IMG/VR virus record: IMGVR_UViG_3300017743_000048 | Span: 1-35,234 of that record | Length of the DNA: 35,234 nucleotides | Source: a virus | Direction: 5' to 3' (one strand) | In this document: in pieces, positions 1 through 7,368 of the stretch | How the letters are laid out: the number at the start of each line of letters is the position of its first letter | How positions within the stretch are numbered: position 1 is the first letter of the stretch | Position numbers and translations under genes: made by a program | Notes under the pieces: model-generated | Told to the model about the DNA's origin: nothing | What the model saw: only the letters and a program-made list of their open reading frames with translations | Databases searched by the model: none

Positions 1-114
1 GCCGTAAAGTACATTAGTTCTAGCCTCCTCAATCAATAATCCAAGATTCTCACCAGTTGTTGGGTCGTGGTCAAATCTTGGAACATTGTTAGAAGCATAT
101 CTGATAATACCCAT
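1..114 (-). CDS. Fibre-type module with LIEEARTN motif, partial at the left window edge
   Basis: An open frame runs from base 117 off the left edge. Its first ATG is at 114-112, overlapping the last 26 nt of the large fibre gene upstream. The translation carries NNVPRFDHDPTTGE and LGLLIEEARTN. This sequence type is common in phage tail-fibre and adhesin-like proteins, where it usually lies inside a longer protein ahead of a lectin-like or beta-sandwich region. I see no Shine-Dalgarno sequence ahead of the ATG. The frame is +1 relative to the upstream gene and is closed just before the ATG by TGA (120-118). It may be a separate, translationally coupled gene or the displaced continuation of the upstream fibre. 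The coding frame is well supported; the start is uncertain. Confidence 0.6.
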   Translation of the reverse strand, partial: MGIIRYASNNVPRFDHDPTTGENLGLLIEEARTNVLYG

Positions 115-3100
115 TATTCATATGTTTTTTTGCACTATCCGATAAGAAATTAAGTTCAGTAGCACCATCATGATATGCTCCCTTTCCTCCACACATCAAC
201 ATTCCATTTAGCATGAAAATACTAGTTGCTGTTCGGCAACTAAGCATTTTTGCGCTAGCAAATTGACTACCAGTATCATTGTTATCAGTAAATACCATCC
301 ACATCGGAAGGTCTGGATCATCACCATCATAAATTGTGAGAGTTCCTTCTTGCATTACAATCACAGCAACAGCAGGAAACTCTCTTCTGGTTCCTCTAGT
401 TGCTGTTCCTAAGGTTTCATTATACCAACTAGTATGAGTAGTCCTCTTTCTCCATGCACCACCATCAGAGTCCTTACTAGTATCGTATATGAATACATCT
501 ACCGCAGTATCAGAGATTGAAGAACTGATATCTGCTATTTCATAATTAGATCCAGTAATTGACGATGTTGCTGTGAGAATACCAGTTACAACAGCACCAG
601 AAGTATTTGCTTGAACTCTTACTGTTCCACCAACAGAATCTTTGATTGCTGTAGCATCAATACCACTTAACTGTGAACCATCACCAATGAATGATGTTGC
701 AGTTACAACCCCAGTAATAGTAGCACCACCATTAAGTACATTAATACCACTTCTAGCGGTTACAAGTCCTATTGAATCAACATTTGTTACATCCTCATAG
801 GTTAAAGTTCCTGCAATAGAAACGTTACCCGTGAAGTTTGCTGAGGTAGCAGTTAAAGAACCAAATGTAGCAATACCAGATACATTTAAATCATCAGCTT
901 CCAACTGTCCCGTAACATCTAATCCTTGTGAGGATGATGATATTGATGCAATACCAATACTAGTATAAGCAACAAACTCAAGGATATCATTAACAAATGC
1001 TCCTGTTGTCAGAACAACATTAGAACCATCAGTTGCTGTAAATTCAGTTCCATCTAATTTAACACCATTTTGGAATACATCAACATAACCAATAGCATAA
1101 CTTACAGTGAATGATGTTTGACCAGAAGTTGCGGTGAATCTAGTTGTTGATCTAGTTGTGAGGGTGGTATTTATTAGTCCCACACCAGTATAAGCAACAA
1201 ACTCAAGGATATCATCAACAATTGCTCCTGTTGTTAGAACAACATTAGAACCATCAGTTGCTGTAAATTCAGTTCCATCTAATTTATTACCATTTAAAAA
1301 TACATCAACATAACCAACCTCATAAGATACAGAGAATGATGTTTGACCAGAAGTTGCAGTGAATCTAGTTGTTGTTCTAATAGTATTTGGATTACCTAAA
1401 CTACCACTAGTAGGACTATCCCAACTTAAGTTTCCAGAACCATCCGATTTTAGATAAGTATTTGTACTACCATCATCATTTGGAAGAGTTAAAGTATAGT
1501 TTGCTGCTGCACTGTGAGGTGGACCTTGTATTGTAATACCATGACTGTTATTTTCACAGTTTAATTTAAAACGTCCTGCGCCATTACCACCGTTACTAGT
1601 TACACCTTTGAATACAACAGAACCACTTCCATTAGGTGCAAAATCAATATCACCATTGGAAGTAGAAACAATATCTTTTCCATTTACATCGAGATTTCCA
1701 CCTAATTGAGGCGCAGTGTCAACTACAATTGAATTGCTACCTCCACCGGCGTACCCTACAATTTGTGTGGTTGTAATACCAGTTAGTGCAGATCCATCTA
1801 CTGCGGGTAATGTTGATGGGAATCTAGCATCAGGGATGGTTCCTGAATCAAGTTCTGAAGCATCAAGTGTAGTAAGAGAAGCACCAGAACCACTAAATGT
1901 AGTTGCAGTTACCACTCCAGTAATATTGGCACCAGTTGCAGTTACAACCCCAATAATACTAGCACCACCAGTTTTAATATCAATCCCTTTGCGGAAAGTA
2001 CCAATACCCAGTGAGTCTACGTTAGTTACATCATCATAAGTAACTGTTCCAGCAATAGTAATGTTTGCTGCACTTATATCATTAACAGTAAGATTTCCAG
2101 AAATTGATAAATCATTTGCAAATGTAGATACTCCAGAAACATTTAATCCAGTAGTTATTCCTGCTAACTCTAGTCCTGTAATTCTAGTAGTATTATTAAA
2201 TGTAGCAGCAGTGTTAGTAATAATATTGTCAGTTGATGCTACACCAGTTAATCCAGATCCATCACCACTGAATGATGTTGCAGTTACAACTCCAGTAATA
2301 TTGACGCCATTTAGTCCCGTAATTAAATAAGGAGTATTTACTACATTTGAGTGAGTAATAACAGAATTACCCATATAACCATGAGCACTACATTGATAAT
2401 GAAGAACTGCAGGTGTAGTGTCAGTAATTATAATTTCGGTATATGTTGCAGTTGTCGTTACATTAGTAGTATACGAAGTTGTCTTATCTGCCTCAAGATA
2501 AAATCTAAATGGATGACTAGACATGTCACCCGAACTTAAAGTAAACCTATAAGTTCTACCAGGAGTTAAATGTAATATTGGTGATTCAACACCATCTACA
2601 TAATACGCATTACCAGAACCACCACTGTATCTGTGATCAGATTTAGCAGCAACAGTTACTGAATAATTTTTAGTAGTTGTTGAGTGGGGTGTAGTTAATT
2701 CACTTAATTTTGCACTACTTGCAGTTAGATTTGTGAATGTAGAAACTCCAGATACATTTAAGTTATTTGATATTAATACATCTCTACCAATAGTTACATC
2801 TGTACTTATAGCAACTATACTTGCATTTAGATTTAAGTTGTTTGGACTTGTAATTGTGGGAGTTCCACCAGTTTGAGTTGTAAATTGACTTGCTGTTACA
2901 ACTCCACTAAAGTTACCATTTCTACTTACGATTAAATCTTTTGTTACAGTAAGATTTTCTCCAACTGTTGCATCTTTAGTTAGTGTTAGTGTACTTGCAG
3001 TAGCAACATTAGTTACAAACAAATTATTGTTTACATTTAACTCATCATCAACAACCAAATTACCTACTACTCTACTTAGACCGTGAACATCCAATACATA

Positions 3101-4816
3101 TGAAGAACTTGCTGCATTTGTAGATATTCCAACATTGGCAGTTGTATGAATTCCATTTGAACCTGAAGACCAATAAGTTATTCCACCAGATCCACTTTCA
3201 TCTAGGATATGAATAACACCACCCATATTACCATGGGAAGTACATTGATAATAAAGTTTATTAGGAGCATCAAATTGAACATCCCAAATTAATGTTCCAT
3301 TACTTATATTATTATTAGTGATTCCATCATTATATTGAGTTCCAGCAGATCCATTTGGAGTGCTCTGAATTCTAAATGGGTGAGCACCCATATTGTTAGT
3401 AAACTTATATTTTTGCCCTCTTACCAAATATATTGTAGGATCAGCTTCCGCACCAGTCAATCCTGGTCCAGAGAATGTATAGTCTTGAATAGAGTTAGAT
3501 CCTAAAGTCCACTCAGAAGTGTATGTTGCAATAGTAGCAACTCCAGCATTATTTGCGTAGTTAGATGCTTGAGCAGTGACTGTAGCAATTCCAGATCCAA
3601 GATCTACTGATAAATTATCTCCAAAGTTAATAGTTGCTGCAGTTCCTACAGTGACTCCACTATCTTTAACCTGAACACCACTTCCTGTAGAAGTAATATT
3701 TGTTAGTCCAGATCCATCACCGACAAACTGAGTTGCTGTTAATATTCCTGATATTTCAGTATCTGCATTAATTTCAAGTGTTGGATCAGTTGTTGTTATA
3801 ACATTTGTTTGTAGATTATTTACTGCTAATCTAAATTGAGCAGTATCATAATTAAATGAATTATCTGCACCTAAAGGTCCACCATTATTAAATTGAATAT
3901 TTCCAGTAGTTCCTGCTGCACCAGAAATTCCTCCTCCACCACCAGAAGAAGTAACAGTTACTACTCCAGCAGAAATAGGAGAAACACTGATATTGTCACC
4001 AAAATCAATAGTTGCTGCAGTGCCAACAACAGCACCAGAATCTCTGATTTGTACACCAGTTCCAGTAGCAGTAATATTAGTTAATCCAGAACCATCTCCA
4101 GTAAAGTTTGTTGCAGTAATAACTCCAAGAACTTTAACATCACCAGTTATACTTAAAGCACTCTCTGGATAATCTGAATTTATACCAACGTTGGTGTTAG
4201 TGTAAATGCCAACAACAGCTTCAGTCCAGAGACTATCTCCACCAATAGTAATATTTCCTCCACCACCACCTCCTCCAGTGTAATTTGAGGTAGTATTATA
4301 GGAGAAAATATCAATCATTTCTCCACCATCTAATTCATCATTAAATATAATCGTAAATCCATCAGATGCCTGATACTCGCTAGCATTTAGTAAGACACCA
4401 TTTACAAATATATCAAGAAAATTAGTATTATATGAAGTTATTATTTGGGTTTGACTAGAAACACCAACTGTACTAAATCCAGTCCTTAGAGTTGGAAAGG
4501 ATGCCCAAGTAACTCCTGTTCCAGTTGATCTAATATACGAACCATCATCACCTAAAGTATTTCCAATAGAGATAGAATCTACAAACAGGTTTGAAATACT
4601 TACTGATCCAACTCCAATATAATCTGTAATCAGTGTTCCACCAATACTTACAGATCCATCAATTCTTACTGAACCACCAATTCCAATATTATATTCAGTT
4701 GCAAAAGATGTTCCTACACCGACTCTACCTAAAACTTCTAAAACGTTTTCATTTTCGGTGTAACCCTTAACACCTAACTTTAAACTTTTCTGTCTTCCCG
4801 ATAAAAACTTAGGCAT
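89..4816 (-). CDS. Large mosaic tail-fibre-like structural protein with two cupredoxin-like domains
   Basis: The 1575-aa protein is a string of fibre modules with no signal peptide or membrane segment. The N-terminus (MPKFLSGRQKSLK) leads into glycine- and isoleucine-rich repeats. A beta module around residues 107-176 recurs twice in tandem near residues 1146-1290 (motif GQTSF, then VDVF.NG). GDGSGLT-type linkers occur about five times. Residues about 434-538 and 714-823 look like cupredoxin domains, each with HPFR followed by YQC..HG.MG. Residues from about 1436 contain YDTSKDSDGGAWRKR, a module seen in other marine phage fibres, which ends abruptly at the stop codon. The ATG follows the previous gene by 9 nt with only a weak ribosome site. 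It is probably a distal or accessory fibre; the receptor is unknown. The mosaic nature and internal duplications indicate rapid recombination. Confidence 0.8.
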   Translation of the reverse strand: MPKFLSGRQKSLKLGVKGYTENENVLEVLGRVGVGTSFATEYNIGIGGSVRIDGSVSIGGTLITDYIGVGSVSISNLFVDSISIGNTLGDDGSYIRSTGTGVTWASFPTLRTGFSTVGVSSQTQIITSYNTNFLDIFVNGVLLNASEYQASDGFTIIFNDELDGGEMIDIFSYNTTSNYTGGGGGGGNITIGGDSLWTEAVVGIYTNTNVGINSDYPESALSITGDVKVLGVITATNFTGDGSGLTNITATGTGVQIRDSGAVVGTAATIDFGDNISVSPISAGVVTVTSSGGGGGISGAAGTTGNIQFNNGGPLGADNSFNYDTAQFRLAVNNLQTNVITTTDPTLEINADTEISGILTATQFVGDGSGLTNITSTGSGVQVKDSGVTVGTAATINFGDNLSVDLGSGIATVTAQASNYANNAGVATIATYTSEWTLGSNSIQDYTFSGPGLTGAEADPTIYLVRGQKYKFTNNMGAHPFRIQSTPNGSAGTQYNDGITNNNISNGTLIWDVQFDAPNKLYYQCTSHGNMGGVIHILDESGSGGITYWSSGSNGIHTTANVGISTNAASSSYVLDVHGLSRVVGNLVVDDELNVNNNLFVTNVATASTLTLTKDATVGENLTVTKDLIVSRNGNFSGVVTASQFTTQTGGTPTITSPNNLNLNASIVAISTDVTIGRDVLISNNLNVSGVSTFTNLTASSAKLSELTTPHSTTTKNYSVTVAAKSDHRYSGGSGNAYYVDGVESPILHLTPGRTYRFTLSSGDMSSHPFRFYLEADKTTSYTTNVTTTATYTEIIITDTTPAVLHYQCSAHGYMGNSVITHSNVVNTPYLITGLNGVNITGVVTATSFSGDGSGLTGVASTDNIITNTAATFNNTTRITGLELAGITTGLNVSGVSTFANDLSISGNLTVNDISAANITIAGTVTYDDVTNVDSLGIGTFRKGIDIKTGGASIIGVVTATGANITGVVTATTFSGSGASLTTLDASELDSGTIPDARFPSTLPAVDGSALTGITTTQIVGYAGGGSNSIVVDTAPQLGGNLDVNGKDIVSTSNGDIDFAPNGSGSVVFKGVTSNGGNGAGRFKLNCENNSHGITIQGPPHSAAANYTLTLPNDDGSTNTYLKSDGSGNLSWDSPTSGSLGNPNTIRTTTRFTATSGQTSFSVSYEVGYVDVFLNGNKLDGTEFTATDGSNVVLTTGAIVDDILEFVAYTGVGLINTTLTTRSTTRFTATSGQTSFTVSYAIGYVDVFQNGVKLDGTEFTATDGSNVVLTTGAFVNDILEFVAYTSIGIASISSSSQGLDVTGQLEADDLNVSGIATFGSLTATSANFTGNVSIAGTLTYEDVTNVDSIGLVTARSGINVLNGGATITGVVTATSFIGDGSQLSGIDATAIKDSVGGTVRVQANTSGAVVTGILTATSSITGSNYEIADISSSISDTAVDVFIYDTSKDSDGGAWRKRTTHTSWYNETLGTATRGTRREFPAVAVIVMQEGTLTIYDGDDPDLPMWMVFTDNNDTGSQFASAKMLSCRTATSIFMLNGMLMCGGKGAYHDGATELNFLSDSAKKHMNNGYYQICF
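963..1374 (-). repeat. Two-copy tandem repeat of 75 codons in the fibre gene
   Basis: Bases 963-1149 and 1188-1374 are near-identical, offset by exactly 225 nt, which keeps the reading frame. Each copy encodes a module with RFTATSGQTSF, a VDVF.NG motif and a hydrophobic ending LEFVAYT. A third, diverged copy lies near the protein N-terminus (about 4290-4495). The high DNA identity suggests recent duplication or ongoing gene conversion. Confidence 0.85.
2332..2691 (-). repeat. Cupredoxin-like domain, copy shared with the 8568-8933 segment
   Basis: This segment encodes fibre residues of roughly 709-828. It reads from PHS and YSVTVAAK through HLTPGRTYRF and SSHPFRFYLE to HYQCSAHGYMGN. The His in HPFR and the Cys-x2-His-x2-Met string match the ligand order of blue copper proteins. 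The encoded protein and the DNA closely match the segment at 8568-8933 in a neighbouring gene, with a two-codon length difference. Copper binding is inference from the motif. Confidence 0.75.
3200..3520 (-). other. Second, divergent cupredoxin-like domain within the fibre gene
   Basis: Fibre residues of about 434-538 have the same plan as the other copies but diverged sequence: YTFSGPGL, IYLVRGQKYKF, GAHPFRIQS, then LYYQCTSHGNMGGVI. The candidate ligands His, Cys, His and Met are all kept. This fits an older module acquisition followed by divergence, not a fresh duplication. Confidence 0.65.
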
Positions 4817-4825
4817 TTTTCTATA

Positions 4826-5173
4826 TTAATTTAATGTTTCTAGAATACTGACTACAACGTTCATTTGCTGAATTCCATCACTACTAGAAATAACTAGTCC
4901 ATCACCAGACTCCAAAACTAATTTTCCAGTAAGTAGGTTTGCAGTTTCTCCAGCAGGAATTGGGTAATTTAATAACACCCTAGTATCTACATCAGATCCT
5001 TCAACTTCTCTTCTGTGAGATAATGATACATCATGAGAAGAAGTAATTCCTACATTTGTAACTTGTGCAAGAAGAATTACACCGGTGTATCCAACTGGTG
5101 CTTCATAAATCTCAGTGTCTTGATTAGGACATGATCGTGCTATTGTTTGAAATTGATTAAGTGCTAATGCCAT
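4826..5173 (-). CDS. Small conserved virion protein, 115 aa
   Basis: The protein starts MALALNQFQTIARSCPN and is rich in beta-strand-like stretches, with no signal peptide or membrane segment. I recognise it only as the type of small protein that sits next to fibre genes in cyanomyoviruses; its role is unknown. It has the strongest ribosome site in the window, AGGAGGAG 8 nt before the ATG, placed inside the last codons of the upstream beta-helix gene. That suggests high expression and coupling to that gene. An accessory virion component or a fibre-attachment or assembly protein would fit the context, but this is inference. Confidence 0.75.
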   Translation of the reverse strand: MALALNQFQTIARSCPNQDTEIYEAPVGYTGVILLAQVTNVGITSSHDVSLSHRREVEGSDVDTRVLLNYPIPAGETANLLTGKLVLESGDGLVISSSDGIQQMNVVVSILETLN

Positions 5174-5176
5174 TTT

Positions 5177-7114
5177 TTACTCTCCTCCTAATGCTAGAAT
5201 AAATGGTGTCATAGTTGTAAATAAACTCTTTGTATAATTTTCTCCAGAAATAGTCCCTGCAGCTTGATTAATAATAACACCATCACCAACTTTGAAGTTA
5301 CCAGACTGATCTGTACTTGTATAAACCACTAATCCACCCTGAGTAGATATTGCCTCATTTTCAGGTATTCCAAGACCTCCATTAAATGGTATGGCATAAT
5401 CAATATCAGTTCCACTTCCTATGTATTCAAACGAATGACTCGATGTCAATAATCTACTTTGTCGGAAGAAATGTGCTGTTGATCCTATTCCAACATCATA
5501 CGGAACAGTCTCATTTAAAGTTACAGTACAAATTCCAGATCTAATTGGTGTGCAACTTTCTACATAATAATACTTTGGAGTACTAGTAACCTGTAAAAAT
5601 GCTTGACCTGGAGCAATTTGTGTGGATCCAACGCCTACATTTCCGGTAGATCCAACTCCAATTGGAGCATCAAAAGTTGCTGTTATTTGTTCACTCAAAT
5701 ATCCTCTTCCACTGGATATTATATTTACATCAGTAACTGATCCCGCAGTAACTTCAGCGATTGCAGAAGCTTTAACTCCCCAACTAGAAGGAGGTTCTCC
5801 AAAAATAACTTTTGGGGTTTTTGTATATCCAGTTCCTGCAATAGATACTCTAACACTCTCAACCTCGTAGTAAGTTTCACCAAAAGTAACCACTTGTCCA
5901 TCATAAGGTCTTACTACATATGGGGAAACATAACCTCCAGTATTGTAGGTATGAGCAATTGTAGATACACCTACAAAAGTTTCAAATATAGTGTCAGATG
6001 ACATTCCGACAACTGTAAATACATATCCATTGTTTCCACTTGGAAATATTGAAGAAGATATTCCTCCATTTGAATTACAATCAAATACCATATCAGTAAT
6101 TGTTACTGCCATTCCCACATTTAATCCATGTGGTTGTGTAAAATAACAAGATAACATTCCAGAAACATTATTATACTTAACATCTGAAACTATTCGTGGA
6201 ATATTATTTAAATTAAGAGTAATTGTATCAAATCCTGCCGTGTTAAATCCAATTGGATCTCCAGAAAACTGTTCTCCACTGACTCCATCAGCATATAATC
6301 CATATACTCCGAAAGATGAATTTGAGTTTGTTAAATCACATGATCCACCACCTTCACATTTAACTGCATAATCAGTACAAATGGTAAACATCGAAACCAA
6401 CTGAGCATACGCTCCATTTGTAATTAAAGCTCCGATTCCTGCAGGATTATATTGAGTGAAACTATCCAAAACCATTGACCTTGTAGGTCCGATTGCTTCA
6501 AAACCATCAATCCTTAGACCAATTGAATTGTCAATAAAATTAGTACAATTCTGAATATATGGAGATTGATTTGTAAATTGTGGTGCATCTGGATCCCAAG
6601 AAACACATGCAATTCCCCTATCTCCACTTACTTCATTTAGAGGTAGAGTAGAAAATCCAACAAATGACATATTAGCAATATAGTTTCCATTAGATACTCT
6701 AAAAATATCATCTTCGTTCATTGCTTGAACGGAAACTTCTCTTAAACTTTCTCCTACAATACTGACTTGTCTTGGAATCTTAATCGGATTATCTTCAATA
6801 TATGTTCCAGCACTTACTTTAATAACAGTTCCAGTTGTTGATATTGCTACTGCACCTTTAATTGTTGCTTTAGCATCACCTATCTTTTTTCCCGTATTAT
6901 TATCATTACCATCATTAGTTACATATAATACATTCTGAACTGTTGTACCTGCAGCAACTCGTACAATGTCAGAACCTATTCCAGTTCTTTCTCTACGAAC
7001 AAAAAGTTCACCATCATGGGTATTTAAAGCTATTTCTCCTGAAGGAAGTTGTTCTACTGTAGGTCTTTTGCCGGGTACAGCAGAGCGTTTTATCCTAATA
7101 TTTGGATCCGCCAT
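5177..7114 (-). CDS. Right-handed beta-helix (pectate-lyase-like fold) virion protein
   Basis: The 645-aa protein begins MADPNIRIKRSAVPGKRP, an N-terminus typical of marine myophage fibre-like proteins, followed by GEIALNTHDGELFVRR. From about residue 63, VLYVTNDGNDNNTG, GTVIKVSAGTYIEDNP and RQVSIVGESLR give the usual start of a parallel beta-helix, as in pectate-lyase-like and tailspike proteins. The helix probably runs to about residue 290. Several Cys residues occur in the helix (SWDPDAP, CTNFID, CEGGGSC). Near residue 427 a GTGYTKTP repeat appears that also occurs in the baseplate and neck proteins. No catalytic residues can be assigned, so enzymatic activity is not claimed. GGGAG sits a few nt ahead of the ATG, and a consensus late promoter lies about 65 nt upstream. 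Confidence 0.85.
   Translation of the reverse strand: MADPNIRIKRSAVPGKRPTVEQLPSGEIALNTHDGELFVRRERTGIGSDIVRVAAGTTVQNVLYVTNDGNDNNTGKKIGDAKATIKGAVAISTTGTVIKVSAGTYIEDNPIKIPRQVSIVGESLREVSVQAMNEDDIFRVSNGNYIANMSFVGFSTLPLNEVSGDRGIACVSWDPDAPQFTNQSPYIQNCTNFIDNSIGLRIDGFEAIGPTRSMVLDSFTQYNPAGIGALITNGAYAQLVSMFTICTDYAVKCEGGGSCDLTNSNSSFGVYGLYADGVSGEQFSGDPIGFNTAGFDTITLNLNNIPRIVSDVKYNNVSGMLSCYFTQPHGLNVGMAVTITDMVFDCNSNGGISSSIFPSGNNGYVFTVVGMSSDTIFETFVGVSTIAHTYNTGGYVSPYVVRPYDGQVVTFGETYYEVESVRVSIAGTGYTKTPKVIFGEPPSSWGVKASAIAEVTAGSVTDVNIISSGRGYLSEQITATFDAPIGVGSTGNVGVGSTQIAPGQAFLQVTSTPKYYYVESCTPIRSGICTVTLNETVPYDVGIGSTAHFFRQSRLLTSSHSFEYIGSGTDIDYAIPFNGGLGIPENEAISTQGGLVVYTSTDQSGNFKVGDGVIINQAAGTISGENYTKSLFTTMTPFILALGGE
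5182..5189 (-). promoter_or_regulatory. Strong Shine-Dalgarno site for the 115-aa gene
   Basis: AGGAGGAG on the minus strand lies 8 nt upstream of the ATG at 5173 and overlaps the 3' end of the preceding coding sequence (its TAA is at 5179-5177). Most other genes here have weak sites such as AAGGA or none, so this one stands out and fixes the start. Confidence 0.8.
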
Positions 7115-7147
7115 TCAAATACTCCCATAAGTGGTAAATACCGTAAA

Positions 7148-7167
7148 TTACTAATATATATTAGTAA
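7148..7167. repeat. Perfect 20-bp palindrome in the leader of the beta-helix gene
   Basis: The half-site TTACTAATAT is followed directly by its reverse complement, with no spacer. It begins 11 nt downstream of the late promoter element and ends about 33 nt before the start codon. It could fold as a hairpin at the very 5' end of the late transcript or act as a dyad binding site. It is AT-rich and lacks a following U-run on the minus strand, so it is not a good terminator. Confidence 0.75.
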
Positions 7168-7178
7168 ATAAGTAATAC

Positions 7179-7186
7179 TATTTATA
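7179..7186 (-). promoter_or_regulatory. T4-type late promoter (TATAAATA)
   Basis: The minus strand reads CTATAAATAGT, an exact match to the T4 late-promoter element recognised in T4 by gp55 with gp33 and the gp45 clamp. It lies in the only sizeable non-coding gap of the window, immediately after the stop of the 56-aa gene and upstream of the beta-helix gene. That is where a late promoter would be expected. Transcription would start a few bases downstream and cover the beta-helix, 115-aa and 1575-aa genes. Confidence 0.75.
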
Positions 7187-7187
7187 G

Positions 7188-7358
7188 TTATTTGAAACCT
7201 TCGGATGTTTCTATTTGTTGAGTTATCTTAGAAGTTAATTGTTCAATAGTTCTATTTTGAACATTAACTTGAGATTTTAATACAATATTTTCATTAAGTA
7301 ATTCAAAACATTTTTGTTGATAGTTTGCAATTACTTCTTTATAATCTTCAATATCCAT
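7188..7358 (-). CDS. Small coiled-coil protein, 56 aa
   Basis: A short open frame starts with ATG at 7358-7356 and ends with TAA at 7190-7188. It fills most of the gap between the two larger genes. The product begins MDIEDYKEVIANYQQK and continues with a heptad-like pattern (FELLNENIVLKSQV, then RTIEQLTSKI). It is hydrophilic, predicted helical and probably a coiled coil. It starts 10 nt after the stop of the 846-aa gene, and no clear Shine-Dalgarno sequence is visible. Short coiled-coil genes are common between structural genes of cyanomyoviruses. A scaffold, chaperone or fibre-assembly role is conceivable but unproven. Confidence 0.65.
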   Translation of the reverse strand: MDIEDYKEVIANYQQKCFELLNENIVLKSQVNVQNRTIEQLTSKITQQIETSEGFK

Positions 7359-7368
7359 AAAAAATTAA

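Noticed and set aside
125-131. A run of seven A residues (minus strand) shortly before the end of the 1575-aa fibre, resembling a slippery heptamer for programmed frameshifting.
   Set aside because: A -1 slip there reads ACA TAT GAA TAA and stops at once, and a +1 slip meets TGA at 120-118. Neither reaches the downstream LIEEARTN frame, so any frame change must occur later, between 117 and 89.
2351-2539. Similar plus-strand frames at 2351-2539 and 8587-8775 that could look like a conserved gene pair.
   Set aside because: They are antisense shadows of the two related cupredoxin segments; their similarity reflects the duplicated minus-strand coding sequence.
5177-7114. Annotating the beta-helix protein as an active pectate lyase or depolymerase.
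   Set aside because: The fold-level pattern is visible but no catalytic residues can be assigned, and such folds are common in non-enzymatic fibres.
7148-7167. The palindrome as an intrinsic transcription terminator.
   Set aside because: It is almost entirely A/T, has no loop or G/C-rich stem, has no U-run after it on the minus strand, and lies downstream of a late promoter.
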